Assembly (NCBI GenBank): GCA_016927395.1
Contig: JAFGMU010000004.1
Location: 1 to 33,969, forward strand
DNA from: Alphaproteobacteria bacterium
Lineage (GTDB): Bacteria; Pseudomonadota; Alphaproteobacteria; Rs-D84
Length of the DNA: 33,969 nucleotides
Direction of reading: 5' to 3'
Shown here: positions 8,489-15,355 of the stretch, one piece after another
How positions within the stretch are numbered: the first letter of the stretch is position 1
Layout: each line of letters opens with the position of its first letter
Translations under genes and position numbers: made by a program
The notes under the pieces: generated by a model
What the model was told of the DNA's origin: nothing
The model's database searches: none
What the model saw: only the letters and a program-made list of their open reading frames with translations

Positions 8489-8520
8489 AATAAACTGCGC
8501 TGATGTGCAGTTTATTTTTT
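8489..8520. terminator. Bidirectional terminator between yidC and the convergent orphan
   Basis: AATAAACTGC (8489-8498) and GCAGTTTATT (8507-8516) form a 10-bp stem with an 8-base loop, with T-runs on the right and A-runs on the left. It can serve both yidC and the minus-strand gene whose stop codon (8512-8514) lies in the stem. Confidence 0.85.
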
Positions 8521-8862
8521 TGTTAATTGTTTATACAATTGGCCCGGTGTCCAGATAAATGGATTTTTTATTCCAATAATATGTTTAACAACAGCAACAC
8601 ATGATAAAGAATGTTTTATGGAACACAGGTGATGTTTTTGATTTGCTGTATTTGCGTTTGTTTTTATAAAAATCCATCCATTATGTTTTAATATATTCAA
8701 ATCGCGCTGGGTTAATGTAAATATATCCAGTGTTCGCAATGATGGGTTTAACATCAGATATTTATCATCATCGTATTTGAATATCACTGCACAATGACGA
8801 AATTTCCTGCAAAATATTTTTGGTAAAATTTTAGAAGTATTTTTAGAAAAAACAATTATCAT
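8512..8862 (-). CDS. Small orphan protein, possible permuted papain-fold (NlpC/P60-like) enzyme
   Basis: 116 residues from the ATG at 8862, which has an AAGGA site seven bases upstream; a TTG at 8868 is possible but unlikely. Visible pattern: FRHCAVIFKYDDDKYLMLNP with His23 heading a beta-rich region, and later LSCVAVVKHIIGI with Cys88 at the start of a helix, followed by a WTPGQLYKQL end. The His-then-Cys order is that of circularly permuted NlpC/P60 (LRAT-like) thiol enzymes. I have a weak recollection of alphaproteobacterial, partly phage-linked, proteins with the same FRHC...TCVEAVK...TPWQLY pattern. The function is unproven. It follows another minus-strand orphan behind a hairpin. Confidence 0.6.
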   Translation of the reverse strand: MIIVFSKNTSKILPKIFCRKFRHCAVIFKYDDDKYLMLNPSLRTLDIFTLTQRDLNILKHNGWIFIKTNANTANQKHHLCSIKHSLSCVAVVKHIIGIKNPFIWTPGQLYKQLTKK

Positions 8863-8880
8863 TTTCAATTCCTTTTAATT

Positions 8881-8915
8881 AAATAACAGTGCAATAATCT
8901 TTTGCACTGTTATTT
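8881..8915 (-). terminator. Long perfect hairpin between the two orphan genes
   Basis: A 14-bp perfect stem, AAATAACAGTGCAA (8881-8894) with its complement at 8902-8915 and a 7-base loop. On the minus strand it follows the stop of the 8926-9273 gene and is followed by a short T-rich tail. It may terminate that gene or stabilise transcript ends. Confidence 0.7.
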
Positions 8916-8925
8916 AAGTATATTT

Positions 8926-9273
8926 TCAATCTATCCATCCTTTTGATTTTGCAGCAGCTTCTATAATCTGCATTGCGGAATGCCAAATAGCAGCTTTATG
9001 ATTTTCAGCCCATATATGTTGGTGTGGCGAACGTCGTTTGTCGCCAAATTCTTTCATTACATCTAAATGTTCTGACGTTAAAGATCCCGAAAGATAAAGT
9101 TTTGTAATTAATGTTTCCACATCCAATAATTCACAAATTCTTTTAGTAGAATGATTATTTCTTATTGAAAAACCATTTCGAATTTGTTTTGAATATAAAA
9201 ACCAGAACCATAATTGTTCTGAATTGTGAAACTTTTCTGCTGTTAAAATAGGCTTTATTGTCTGTGGGGACAT
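8926..9273 (-). CDS. Conserved-looking hypothetical protein, helical
   Basis: 115 residues with a clear AAGGAGAGAG Shine-Dalgarno before the ATG at 9273. No family is assigned. Features that look constrained are SEQLWFWFLYSKQIRNG near the N-terminus, RICELLDVETLITKLYLSG in the middle, LTSEHLDVMKEFGDKRR and a C-terminal AIWHSAMQIIEAAAKSKGW. The pattern (WFW, a CE/ECE-like motif, LY, H.xV..xG, LW..AM..IE..xKG) reminds me of a small phage- or GTA-associated protein of alphaproteobacteria, but this is recollection without a search. It is predicted soluble, with no signal peptide. It is a neighbour of the 8512 orphan on the same strand. Confidence 0.65.
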   Translation of the reverse strand: MSPQTIKPILTAEKFHNSEQLWFWFLYSKQIRNGFSIRNNHSTKRICELLDVETLITKLYLSGSLTSEHLDVMKEFGDKRRSPHQHIWAENHKAAIWHSAMQIIEAAAKSKGWID

Positions 9274-9431
9274 TTATCTCTCTCCTTTTTTTATTTTTTA
9301 TATCGGTTTGAACCGACAAAGCTTTATAGATAAACAATAAGAATATGTAAAATATTACAACCAATGGTTGATTTGCGATTCGGATTTCCGATTCGCTCAG
9401 CATTTTTTATTTTTTTCACGAATCGTAAAAA
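9274..9431. other. Upstream region of the 115-residue orphan, AT-rich
   Basis: No convincing gene. On the minus strand a weak TTACAT / TATAAA pair (16-base spacer) may drive the orphan at 9273. A small palindrome TCGGTTTGAACCGA (9303-9316) lies in its leader. A repeated GATTCG element occurs at about 9376 and 9389. Confidence 0.4.
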
Positions 9432-9452
9432 AACAGCCGAACTTCGGCTGTT
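9432..9452 (-). terminator. Second terminator downstream of virB10
   Basis: AACAGCC and GGCTGTT with the inner GAACTTC form a hairpin. On the minus strand it is followed by a long T-run (9424-9431). It lies about 30 bases beyond the first terminator. Confidence 0.75.
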
Positions 9453-9478
9453 AATTTATTTGATTGTTATTTAAACGC

Positions 9479-9510
9479 AAAATAAAAACCGCATTTGCGG
9501 TTTTTATTTT
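9479..9510 (-). terminator. Terminator overlapping the virB10 stop
   Basis: A 15-bp perfect stem, AAAATAAAAACCGCA (9479-9493) with its complement at 9496-9510. The A/T flanks make it work in either direction. The virB10 stop codon (9504-9506) is inside the stem. Confidence 0.85.
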
Positions 9511-11837
9511 ATAGGTGGAAAACAATCACCGCCACCTGATGGGCAACAGTTGAATCCTTGGTCACCCATGTCTGTATAAGTTTCACCTGGGCAACATCCA
9601 TTCGTGTCTGGTGAAACACCATTGTCACATGTTATTACAGATGTTTCAGCCGTTGTTGGTTTTGTTTCTTCGAATGGATTCTTTATAGTTCCATCATCGT
9701 TATATTTCAAGCCCAAAACCTTTTCATTATATTCTTTTGACCCTTGTTGCATTTTTACAGTGTTTCCTTTATCGTCTTTTGTTGTCAGACTGGTCTGTTG
9801 TTGGTTTTGATAAACAGCATTTTGTTTCGCATTGTTTATAGCTTTGTATTGATTTGATTGGCAATAGAAAACAACTGTTCGATAATCTAAACCTGCATTC
9901 TGAATTGTAGATGCTGCAGCTGATACACTACCTTTGCCATCGCAATATTGATCCAGATTAAATGAACGAACCTGACCAACCAATGTTTCTGGTTCAGATT
10001 GACCAACAGTAAATTTTTTAACATTGCTGCTGGTTGAAGCATAGTTTTCATCATATGGCGATATTGCACATTTTTTACCATTTTCCTGACCACATGTAAC
10101 AATCAAGTCATTTGGTGAAAATACTGTGATACGTGTACCGGCTGCAACAGAAAATGGTGGTACAGTGTTATCAATCATATCGACTAATAATTTCTGAGCA
10201 ACATTATTCCATGCTTTAATAATTTCATTCTTTGCCAATTCACTGGAACGAACCTGACCAGTTTGTGTAACTGTATTGTTATCCAAATCAATCTGGTTAA
10301 CGAATTTGTCAGATATTGGTGCAATCATATTCACCGCCGCTGGTACAACTGCAGTTAGCATTGGCATAACAAACTGTTCAACATAATCTGTACTGCCACG
10401 TCCTGGAACACCTGTACGTCCCTGAGCATCAGCTGAGAATGGTTTATTTCCAGTAAAATTAAATTCTACACCATCTGGACGAACAAATCTGTACCATTCA
10501 ATATTTATACGACCAATTGATTTATATGGTCCTGGTAAATCAGAATCAGATACCGCACCCAACATCATAGTTCCAGCAGGTATTATAACAGTACGTCCAT
10601 TATCAGAATAAACATTACGATCAACGGTTGCTGTGACAGGTAAACGTGTTTCACCAGCAACTGCACGTATTTCAGAAACAATTGTTGCAGGTATTGGTTT
10701 ATATTGACGCAATACAAAAGTTCTGTCATATGGTCTGGACGATACAGTTGCTTCGCTTCCAAAAGAAGATGGTAACATACTGGTATCAGATGGTGGTGCA
10801 GAAGCAACGTGTGAAGATTTACCATAAGTTTGACCAATCAATTCAGCGGATGTCAGTTGTCTGGCTTTGTTAATTGATTGTGAGCTAATGGGGTTTGAAA
10901 GTTGTGGAATAACACCATTTGATATTGTTCCATATCCAATATGTTCAGCATCCGTTCCGATCTTTTTCGAAGGATCATTTATGTCAGTAATAATTCCATT
11001 GTCCGGATTATAATAACCAGTTGGTGCAACGCATGCAGTATCAGAAAAAGGATGAAATTTATAATTACCCTTTTCAGGTTTTATCCAACCAATTTGTTGT
11101 CCTGATGAATTATATCCAGGAAAAGAAAAATCAGAGCAAGCTTCTGCTTTTGTTTTTTCATTTTTTCTTTGTGGTTTTAAATCTTGTGCAGGTTCTTCAG
11201 CAGCAAATTGTTTTGTTGATTCTGGTTCAATATTTTTATCAGAACTGAAAACATCACTGGGTGCAATAGATTCTATTTCTTGTTTAATTGGTGGTTTTTG
11301 AACAGCAACAGATTCTGGTTTTGATAATTCTTGTTGTGATACTGCACCGATTGCAATTGTAATTTTTTCTGTACGGTTCATTTTTTCAGGCTGGTCTGCG
11401 CCACGCCAATCAATAAACAAAGATAGTGCTGTTGCATCCATTTCTGATTTTGGTGAATAATTCAAATTTATTGTGCATGAAATAGTTTGATTTATTTGTC
11501 CAATGTTTGTGCAAGTTGTTTTTGGTTTTGATAATCCCAAAATATCTTTTGATAAACGTATTGCATCAACCTTTACAGGGACATTTGAAGATATAATGAA
11601 TCGCTGACTTTTTATTTCACCTACTTTTGTGGTTGCCCAATCCAAAGAATCTGGATCAATATTCAAAGCCGCCTGAACAGTTTCATTCGTACCAACATTT
11701 GCCTGTTTTTTATCACCACGCATCAACAAAGTTAACAGTATAAGCACGACTATAAAAGCAGCAATCAATAACAACCATTGCACATGCTTAGGAGTGTTTT
11801 GTTTTAATTCTGAAAATTGTGCTTTTAGATTTGCCAT
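9504..11837 (-). CDS. virB10: Type IV secretion VirB10/TrbI-like channel protein with Ig-like insert and Cys-rich tail
   Basis: 777 residues, much longer than standard VirB10 (about 380-480). One transmembrane segment (about 20-40) follows a short cytosolic head. Residues 65-147 look like an Ig-fold ASH/MSP-type domain (VGEIKSQRFIISSNVPVKV, two Cys, a NLNYSPK segment, ALSLFIDWRG). A low-complexity linker follows (165-230), then a small Cys-containing part (234-300). The TrbI/VirB10 beta-barrel is at about 375-585, with RLPVTATVDRNVY, VIIPAGTMMLGAV, SIGRINIEWYRFVRPDG and a PFSVAAGTRITVF C-terminal strand. About 190 extra residues end with six cysteines (737, 748, 749, 764, 765, 772). VirB10 links inner and outer membranes in the T4SS core. 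DotG/IcmE is an alternative relative. The Shine-Dalgarno is weak (AAGG, 13 bases upstream). Confidence 0.85.
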   Translation of the reverse strand: MANLKAQFSELKQNTPKHVQWLLLIAAFIVVLILLTLLMRGDKKQANVGTNETVQAALNIDPDSLDWATTKVGEIKSQRFIISSNVPVKVDAIRLSKDILGLSKPKTTCTNIGQINQTISCTINLNYSPKSEMDATALSLFIDWRGADQPEKMNRTEKITIAIGAVSQQELSKPESVAVQKPPIKQEIESIAPSDVFSSDKNIEPESTKQFAAEEPAQDLKPQRKNEKTKAEACSDFSFPGYNSSGQQIGWIKPEKGNYKFHPFSDTACVAPTGYYNPDNGIITDINDPSKKIGTDAEHIGYGTISNGVIPQLSNPISSQSINKARQLTSAELIGQTYGKSSHVASAPPSDTSMLPSSFGSEATVSSRPYDRTFVLRQYKPIPATIVSEIRAVAGETRLPVTATVDRNVYSDNGRTVIIPAGTMMLGAVSDSDLPGPYKSIGRINIEWYRFVRPDGVEFNFTGNKPFSADAQGRTGVPGRGSTDYVEQFVMPMLTAVVPAAVNMIAPISDKFVNQIDLDNNTVTQTGQVRSSELAKNEIIKAWNNVAQKLLVDMIDNTVPPFSVAAGTRITVFSPNDLIVTCGQENGKKCAISPYDENYASTSSNVKKFTVGQSEPETLVGQVRSFNLDQYCDGKGSVSAAASTIQNAGLDYRTVVFYCQSNQYKAINNAKQNAVYQNQQQTSLTTKDDKGNTVKMQQGSKEYNEKVLGLKYNDDGTIKNPFEETKPTTAETSVITCDNGVSPDTNGCCPGETYTDMGDQGFNCCPSGGGDCFPPIK

Positions 11838-11859
11838 AGATGTTCAAAAACCTTATTTT

Positions 11860-11879
11860 CTGGGTGTTTTAACACCCAG
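11860..11879 (-). repeat. Intercistronic palindrome between virB9 and virB10
   Basis: CTGGGTGTTTTAACACCCAG is a perfect 9-bp-arm palindrome with a 2-base centre. There is no T-run after it on the minus strand, so it is probably an mRNA-processing or stabilising hairpin rather than a terminator. Confidence 0.7.
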
Positions 11880-11883
11880 ATAA

Positions 11884-13359
11884 TTATTGTACTCTTACTA
11901 CGTGACAGCTGGTGCCTGAAAACTTTAACATTTGATCACACAGCTTTTGTGCGTTGTCAATATCTGACATAGGACCAATACGCAAACGATACAAACGTGC
12001 AGTTGCAGAATCAGATCCTAAATCACCAACGCCTTGTTCATCAACCGCAAAGAATACCATATTTTTATAAGGTGTCAAAATACCTTTGCCATCTTCACCA
12101 CTGAACTTGGCTAATAGTCCAGTCCAATAATCATTCAATGCTTTGACCGAAGTATCTGATTTTAATTCAACCGCAACACCTGTCTGATTGCTGCTGATAA
12201 GCGGAATGTTTGTCTGTGGTAAATAACTGCCTGCTGTTGTTCTTTGTGTTGGCAACATGTTTACACCCTGGGTTTGTGACCCATAATATGATCCAGATGT
12301 AGCTGCAGTAATACCATAGTTTACAGTTGGTGCAACACCGTATCCATTGGAAGAAACAACTGTTGGTGTATTATTTAAATAAGCAACATTGTTCAAAGAT
12401 TGTGTCGAAGCCATACTTTGAGCAACATTTGATTCAGCCAAGGCCATAACACTTGCAGTGTCTGCAATTAAGAATGGTTTTTCACGTTTTTTAATACATA
12501 CAATTCGCTGACCCGAACGTAAAACCATATCTCCTACGGCTTCTACTATCATCAGTCTGCCATTTTCACCATCTGTGCGGAAACCAACAGGGCTTTCGCC
12601 ACCTTCAACCAACAATGATACAACAGGTCTTTGTGTCATAGCGATAACCTTGTCACCGAAATCTATGTATGTGAATATTCTATCACGCCATACACGTTCA
12701 GGTGCAATCACATAATCATCAGGATTTGGAACAAAAATATCCAAATCAAAACGGAACTCGGATGGGTCAATTTTCATTGATTTTATCCAACCATAGTCTT
12801 CCCCATCTACACCAACAACACTGCTGCCAGATGATACTTTTTTGAAAATAGAATTCATACCAGCAGTTTGAGAAGTTGAACCCGAAGCATTTGGTATTGT
12901 GCTGTTACCATCCAATACAACATCAACCTGTGAATATGTTATTTCACTGGAATTTGCAGGTTCGCTGCGAAGATAAAAAATATATTTATTTCCAGATTTT
13001 CCAGTAACAATCAAATTAGTGTCAGCACCCTGATTGCTGCCAGCCGGAGTTATGTACATAGAACGACCGTTTTTTTGTGGATCAAAATCAAACAAATCTT
13101 GATTTCCAACAACACCATCTTCTATTTGTTCACCCATTGGTAAATTCACCATTGTAACCATTCCGTTACGCAGCTTGATTGGTAAAACACTGCCTGAGAC
13201 CCAAGTTAATTGAGCATATCCAGGCTTAGTACTGCCGGATGCCATGTTTGCATTTGGATTATCCCAAGCTTCTTGGATTCCTTCGGCGAATACAGTTCCA
13301 GGTATAACCGCCAGACAAAAAACCAGCGAGCCCAACTTAAACAATTTCGAAAACATCAT
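11884..13359 (-). CDS. virB9: Type IV secretion VirB9/TrbG-like protein with C-terminal SPOR domain
   Basis: 491 residues, against about 290 for a plain VirB9. A signal peptide ends near residue 25 (PGTVFAEG). The VirB9 N-terminal domain is recognised by PIKLRNGMVTMVNLP and the conserved KYIFYLRSE end. The C-terminal VirB9 domain spans about 205-300 (PERVWRDRIFTYIDFGDK, PVVSLLVEGGESPVGFRTDG). After a linker rich in Asn, Thr and Gly, residues 400-491 form a SPOR-like domain (LYRLRIGPMSDIDNAQKLCDQ, then TSCHVVRVQ). VirB9 forms the periplasmic/outer-membrane ring with VirB7 and VirB10; no VirB7 lipoprotein is visible here. The SPOR domain would anchor the ring to peptidoglycan. A GGAAGGA site precedes the start; virB8 ends 23 bases upstream. 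Confidence 0.85.
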   Translation of the reverse strand: MMFSKLFKLGSLVFCLAVIPGTVFAEGIQEAWDNPNANMASGSTKPGYAQLTWVSGSVLPIKLRNGMVTMVNLPMGEQIEDGVVGNQDLFDFDPQKNGRSMYITPAGSNQGADTNLIVTGKSGNKYIFYLRSEPANSSEITYSQVDVVLDGNSTIPNASGSTSQTAGMNSIFKKVSSGSSVVGVDGEDYGWIKSMKIDPSEFRFDLDIFVPNPDDYVIAPERVWRDRIFTYIDFGDKVIAMTQRPVVSLLVEGGESPVGFRTDGENGRLMIVEAVGDMVLRSGQRIVCIKKREKPFLIADTASVMALAESNVAQSMASTQSLNNVAYLNNTPTVVSSNGYGVAPTVNYGITAATSGSYYGSQTQGVNMLPTQRTTAGSYLPQTNIPLISSNQTGVAVELKSDTSVKALNDYWTGLLAKFSGEDGKGILTPYKNMVFFAVDEQGVGDLGSDSATARLYRLRIGPMSDIDNAQKLCDQMLKFSGTSCHVVRVQ

Positions 13360-13382
13360 AACAAATCCTTCCTGTTTGATTT

Positions 13383-14030
13383 TTATTTAAAATCCAATGG
13401 ATCACCATTACCTGATTCAACCGAATATTGGGAAACACGAATTCCCAAAGGGTTATCAAGACGGTCGGTCCATTTTATTGTGTTTTCCAACTTCAATTTC
13501 AGTACGATTGTATAATCTTTTTTGGTGGTCTGTCCATCACTATTTGTGCAGAAATATCTAAAACTTACTGCATAAGTATTTTCTGTTCTGGGTGCAATAC
13601 CTGTAAATTCAACAGGACAGTGAAATTCAAAGTCTGGAACTTCGTTCATATATGCTGTCCACATAGAAGTTTTTGCAAATTCAGAATATACTTGGGGGGT
13701 GCTCCACATATAAACTGTACCATCTTCGCTGGCAGACCATTTCTTTTGCATAACACCAGCGTTTGGAATTATTTCATTACGTGCCTTGATATATTCTTTT
13801 ATAAAAGCTTGTTTATAAATTTCAATATTTTCTTCATCTGGTGTAAACGAAGATAATCTGATTTCCAAGTCATTTTTTGGTTGGGTCGTTAAAAAGAAAA
13901 CCTGAGTTTTATTCAGAGGATACATTTTTACCAATGTGACAACAAGCACAATAACAACAACCAATGCTGCTGAAAATACAAACGTCATCAACCTGGACAA
14001 CAAAACTGGCGGCTCTATGCTATCTGACAC
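13383..14030 (-). CDS. virB8: Type IV secretion VirB8-like inner-membrane protein (GTG start)
   Basis: 215 residues from a GTG at 14030. The open frame can be read from a TTG at 14084, but an AAGGAGAG Shine-Dalgarno sits about 10 bases before the GTG and no in-frame ATG lies upstream. A single transmembrane segment (LMTFVFSAALVVVIVLVVTL) is followed by a periplasmic NTF2-like domain with the VirB8 landmarks FIKEYIKARNEI, a W..PQVYSEFAK helix, YAVSFRYF and a final strand ending LDNPLGIRVSQY. VirB8 nucleates assembly of the secretion channel. It is the first gene of the virB8-virB9-virB10 operon. DotI/TraM-type proteins have the same fold, but the order argues for VirB8. Confidence 0.82.
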   Translation of the reverse strand: MSDSIEPPVLLSRLMTFVFSAALVVVIVLVVTLVKMYPLNKTQVFFLTTQPKNDLEIRLSSFTPDEENIEIYKQAFIKEYIKARNEIIPNAGVMQKKWSASEDGTVYMWSTPQVYSEFAKTSMWTAYMNEVPDFEFHCPVEFTGIAPRTENTYAVSFRYFCTNSDGQTTKKDYTIVLKLKLENTIKWTDRLDNPLGIRVSQYSVESGNGDPLDFK

Positions 14031-14340
14031 TGATCCATCTCTCCTTGTTCTGGAATTGTAGAAAAAAAACAGCCTGTGGTGCAAGCGAAAAATAGTTAAA
14101 AATAACGTATTAGTTGATATAAATTGAAGATACCAAACAGTTAATATTAAAAATCACCAATAATTCTCAAATTTTACTGTATTTTTCGCTTGCGATTAAT
14201 AAATTAAAGCTTTATAATACTTTCCGCTTGATTTTTAGTTATCTTGTGCTATCGTAGCGCGAGTTACTGATGCAAAAAGCGGTATTTTTGGCAGATTTTG
14301 CAGTTGTCGTGGCTGCCTATTTCTGTCGCTGATAACTATT
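14031..14340. promoter_or_regulatory. Divergent control region between virB8 and tRNA-Trp (310 bases, no gene)
   Basis: On the minus strand a TTGGTA / TAATAC pair (18-base spacer) within about 14105-14135 may drive virB8. On the plus strand there are two tandem promoters towards tRNA-Trp. P1 is TTGCGA (14190-14195) / TATAAT (14213-14218), spacer 17. P2 is TTGATT (14228-14233) / TATCGT (14250-14255), spacer 16, with a GC-rich discriminator (AGCGCG) typical of stable-RNA promoters. A 14-base inverted repeat lies on both sides of the virB8 promoter. Confidence 0.6.
14081..14193. repeat. 14-bp perfect inverted repeat bracketing the virB8 promoter
   Basis: GCAAGCGAAAAATA at 14081-14094 recurs inverted as TATTTTTCGCTTGC at 14180-14193, 85 bases apart. 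The right copy overlaps the -35 of P1 for tRNA-Trp; the left copy is in the presumed virB8 leader. It could be a pair of regulator sites with DNA looping. Confidence 0.7.
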
Positions 14341-14414
14341 AGGGGCATAGTTCAACGGTAGAATATCGGTCTCCAAAACCGCGGATGAGGGTTCGATTCC
14401 TTCTGCCCCTGCCA
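14341..14414 (+). tRNA. trnW: tRNA-Trp (anticodon CCA)
   Basis: A 74-base cloverleaf. Acceptor AGGGGCA pairs with TGCCCCT, then G73 and an encoded CCA. The anticodon loop CTCCAAA has CCA at 14373-14375. The T-loop is TTCGATT. The closing pair of the anticodon stem (U27, C43) does not pair, which is unusual. It heads the secE operon, an arrangement common in proteobacteria. Confidence 0.97.
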
Positions 14415-14509
14415 GATTTAACAAGTACACTGAAGGTGTATTTATTAAATCTGAAAATGTTGTTTTGAAATAAAACAAAGGCGAAAGTGCCTCGGAAATC
14501 GGGAAATTT

Positions 14510-14689
14510 ATGAAAAAATTGCTGGAATATATTAAATCTGTAAGAAGCGAATGGTTCAAAATTGTATGGCCATCGCGTGATACTGTTATTCGCACTACTA
14601 CTATGATTTTCATTTTTTCTGGTTTGGCAGCTCTGTTCTTCTTTTTGACGGACAGTGTATTAAACGCAATTGTTGGTTGGATTTTCTAG
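14510..14689 (+). CDS. secE: Preprotein translocase subunit SecE
   Basis: 59 residues: MKKLLEYIKSVRSEWFKIVW, then PSRDTVIRTT and one transmembrane helix (MIFIFSGLAALFFFLTDSVL). SecE clamps SecY in the inner-membrane SecYEG channel. The VRSEWFKIVWPSR amphipathic segment is diagnostic, and the short one-TM form is normal outside the enterics. The gene lies between tRNA-Trp and nusG, as expected. There is no good Shine-Dalgarno beyond a weak GGGAAA. Confidence 0.95.
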   Translation: MKKLLEYIKSVRSEWFKIVWPSRDTVIRTTTMIFIFSGLAALFFFLTDSVLNAIVGWIF

Positions 14690-14707
14690 GGCTAAAAAGG
14701 GACACGG

Positions 14708-15241
14708 ATGGAAGACAAAATGCAGTGGTTTGTCGTTAATGTTCACACCGGATGCGAAGACAAAGTCGCACGTGGTTTGCGTGAACAAATTGATAAACGT
14801 CGCTTGAACGCGTTGTTCGGAGAGATATTAGTACCAACACGTGAAGTTACAGAAATCAAATCTGGCAAACGCGTCAAAAGTGAAAAGAAATTCTTTCCTG
14901 GATATATTATTGTTCAGATGACAATGACGAATGAAACTTTCTCTTTGGTCAAGTTGATGCCCCAGGTTGTTATGTTCTTGGGTCAAAAAAACAAACCAAT
15001 CGCAGTAAGTGAAGACGAAGCCCGTCGTCTGCAAAAGCAGGTTGAAGAGGGCGGTGTTATTTCTGAAATCCAAGAATATGATATTGGTCAGGAAGTTCAT
15101 GTTGTTGACGGACCTTTTGCAAACTTCAACGGTGTTGTATCCGAAGTTGATAATTTGAAACAAAAGATGACTGTTAAAATTTTGGTGTTCGGCCGTGAAA
15201 CCAGCGTAGAGTTGGATTTCAGTCAGGTAGAAAAAGTTTAG
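14708..15241 (+). CDS. nusG: Transcription termination/antitermination factor NusG
   Basis: 177 residues, the usual length. The NGN domain (about 5-115) contains WFVVNVHTGCEDKVARGL, RKSEKKFFPGYIIVQM-like and VMFLGQKNKPIAV; the C-terminal KOW domain starts at IGQEVHVVDGPFANFNG. NusG binds RNA polymerase and links it to Rho or to the ribosome via S10. An AAAAAGGG site precedes the ATG at 14708; an in-frame ATG at 14720 is the other option. It lies 18 bases after secE. Confidence 0.97.
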   Translation: MEDKMQWFVVNVHTGCEDKVARGLREQIDKRRLNALFGEILVPTREVTEIKSGKRVKSEKKFFPGYIIVQMTMTNETFSLVKLMPQVVMFLGQKNKPIAVSEDEARRLQKQVEEGGVISEIQEYDIGQEVHVVDGPFANFNGVVSEVDNLKQKMTVKILVFGRETSVELDFSQVEKV

Positions 15242-15355
15242 TCGCAGTTAAACTGCGGCGCGGCGCGTTTGCGCCACCTGTGGAAGATGCGCCACATCGA
15301 ACCACAACACTAACCACGGTAAGAAAACTTACCACAATAAAAATGGAGTGACAAA
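15242..15355 (+). promoter_or_regulatory. Structured intercistronic leader upstream of rplK (possible L1 target)
   Basis: Three hairpins can be read: CGCAGTT/AACTGCG (15243-15257), GGCGC/GCGCC (15262-15275), and GGTAAG-AAAA-CTTACC (15318-15333) just before the GGAG site of rplK. In many bacteria r-protein L1 represses rplK-rplA by binding a leader hairpin; whether one of these is that site is inferred. Confidence 0.5.

Noticed and set aside
9155-9403. 82-residue minus-strand frame with one hydrophobic segment upstream of the 115-residue orphan
   Set aside because: It overlaps the orphan in another frame, has no Shine-Dalgarno, and its second half is a shifted reading of a better-supported gene.
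8611-9500. Start of the 8512 orphan at the TTG at 8868 and of virB8 at the TTG at 14084
   Set aside because: In both cases a nearer ATG or GTG has a well-spaced Shine-Dalgarno, and the extra residues add no recognisable feature.
9504-14414. Secretion operon as an integrative element inserted at tRNA-Trp
   Set aside because: No integrase, no repeat of the tRNA 3' end, and the operon lies on the 5' side of the tRNA.
14317-14613. 98-residue minus-strand reading frame across tRNA-Trp and secE
   Set aside because: It is the antisense of tRNA-Trp; its GAEGIEPSSAVLETDILPLN stretch is a well-known false protein call.
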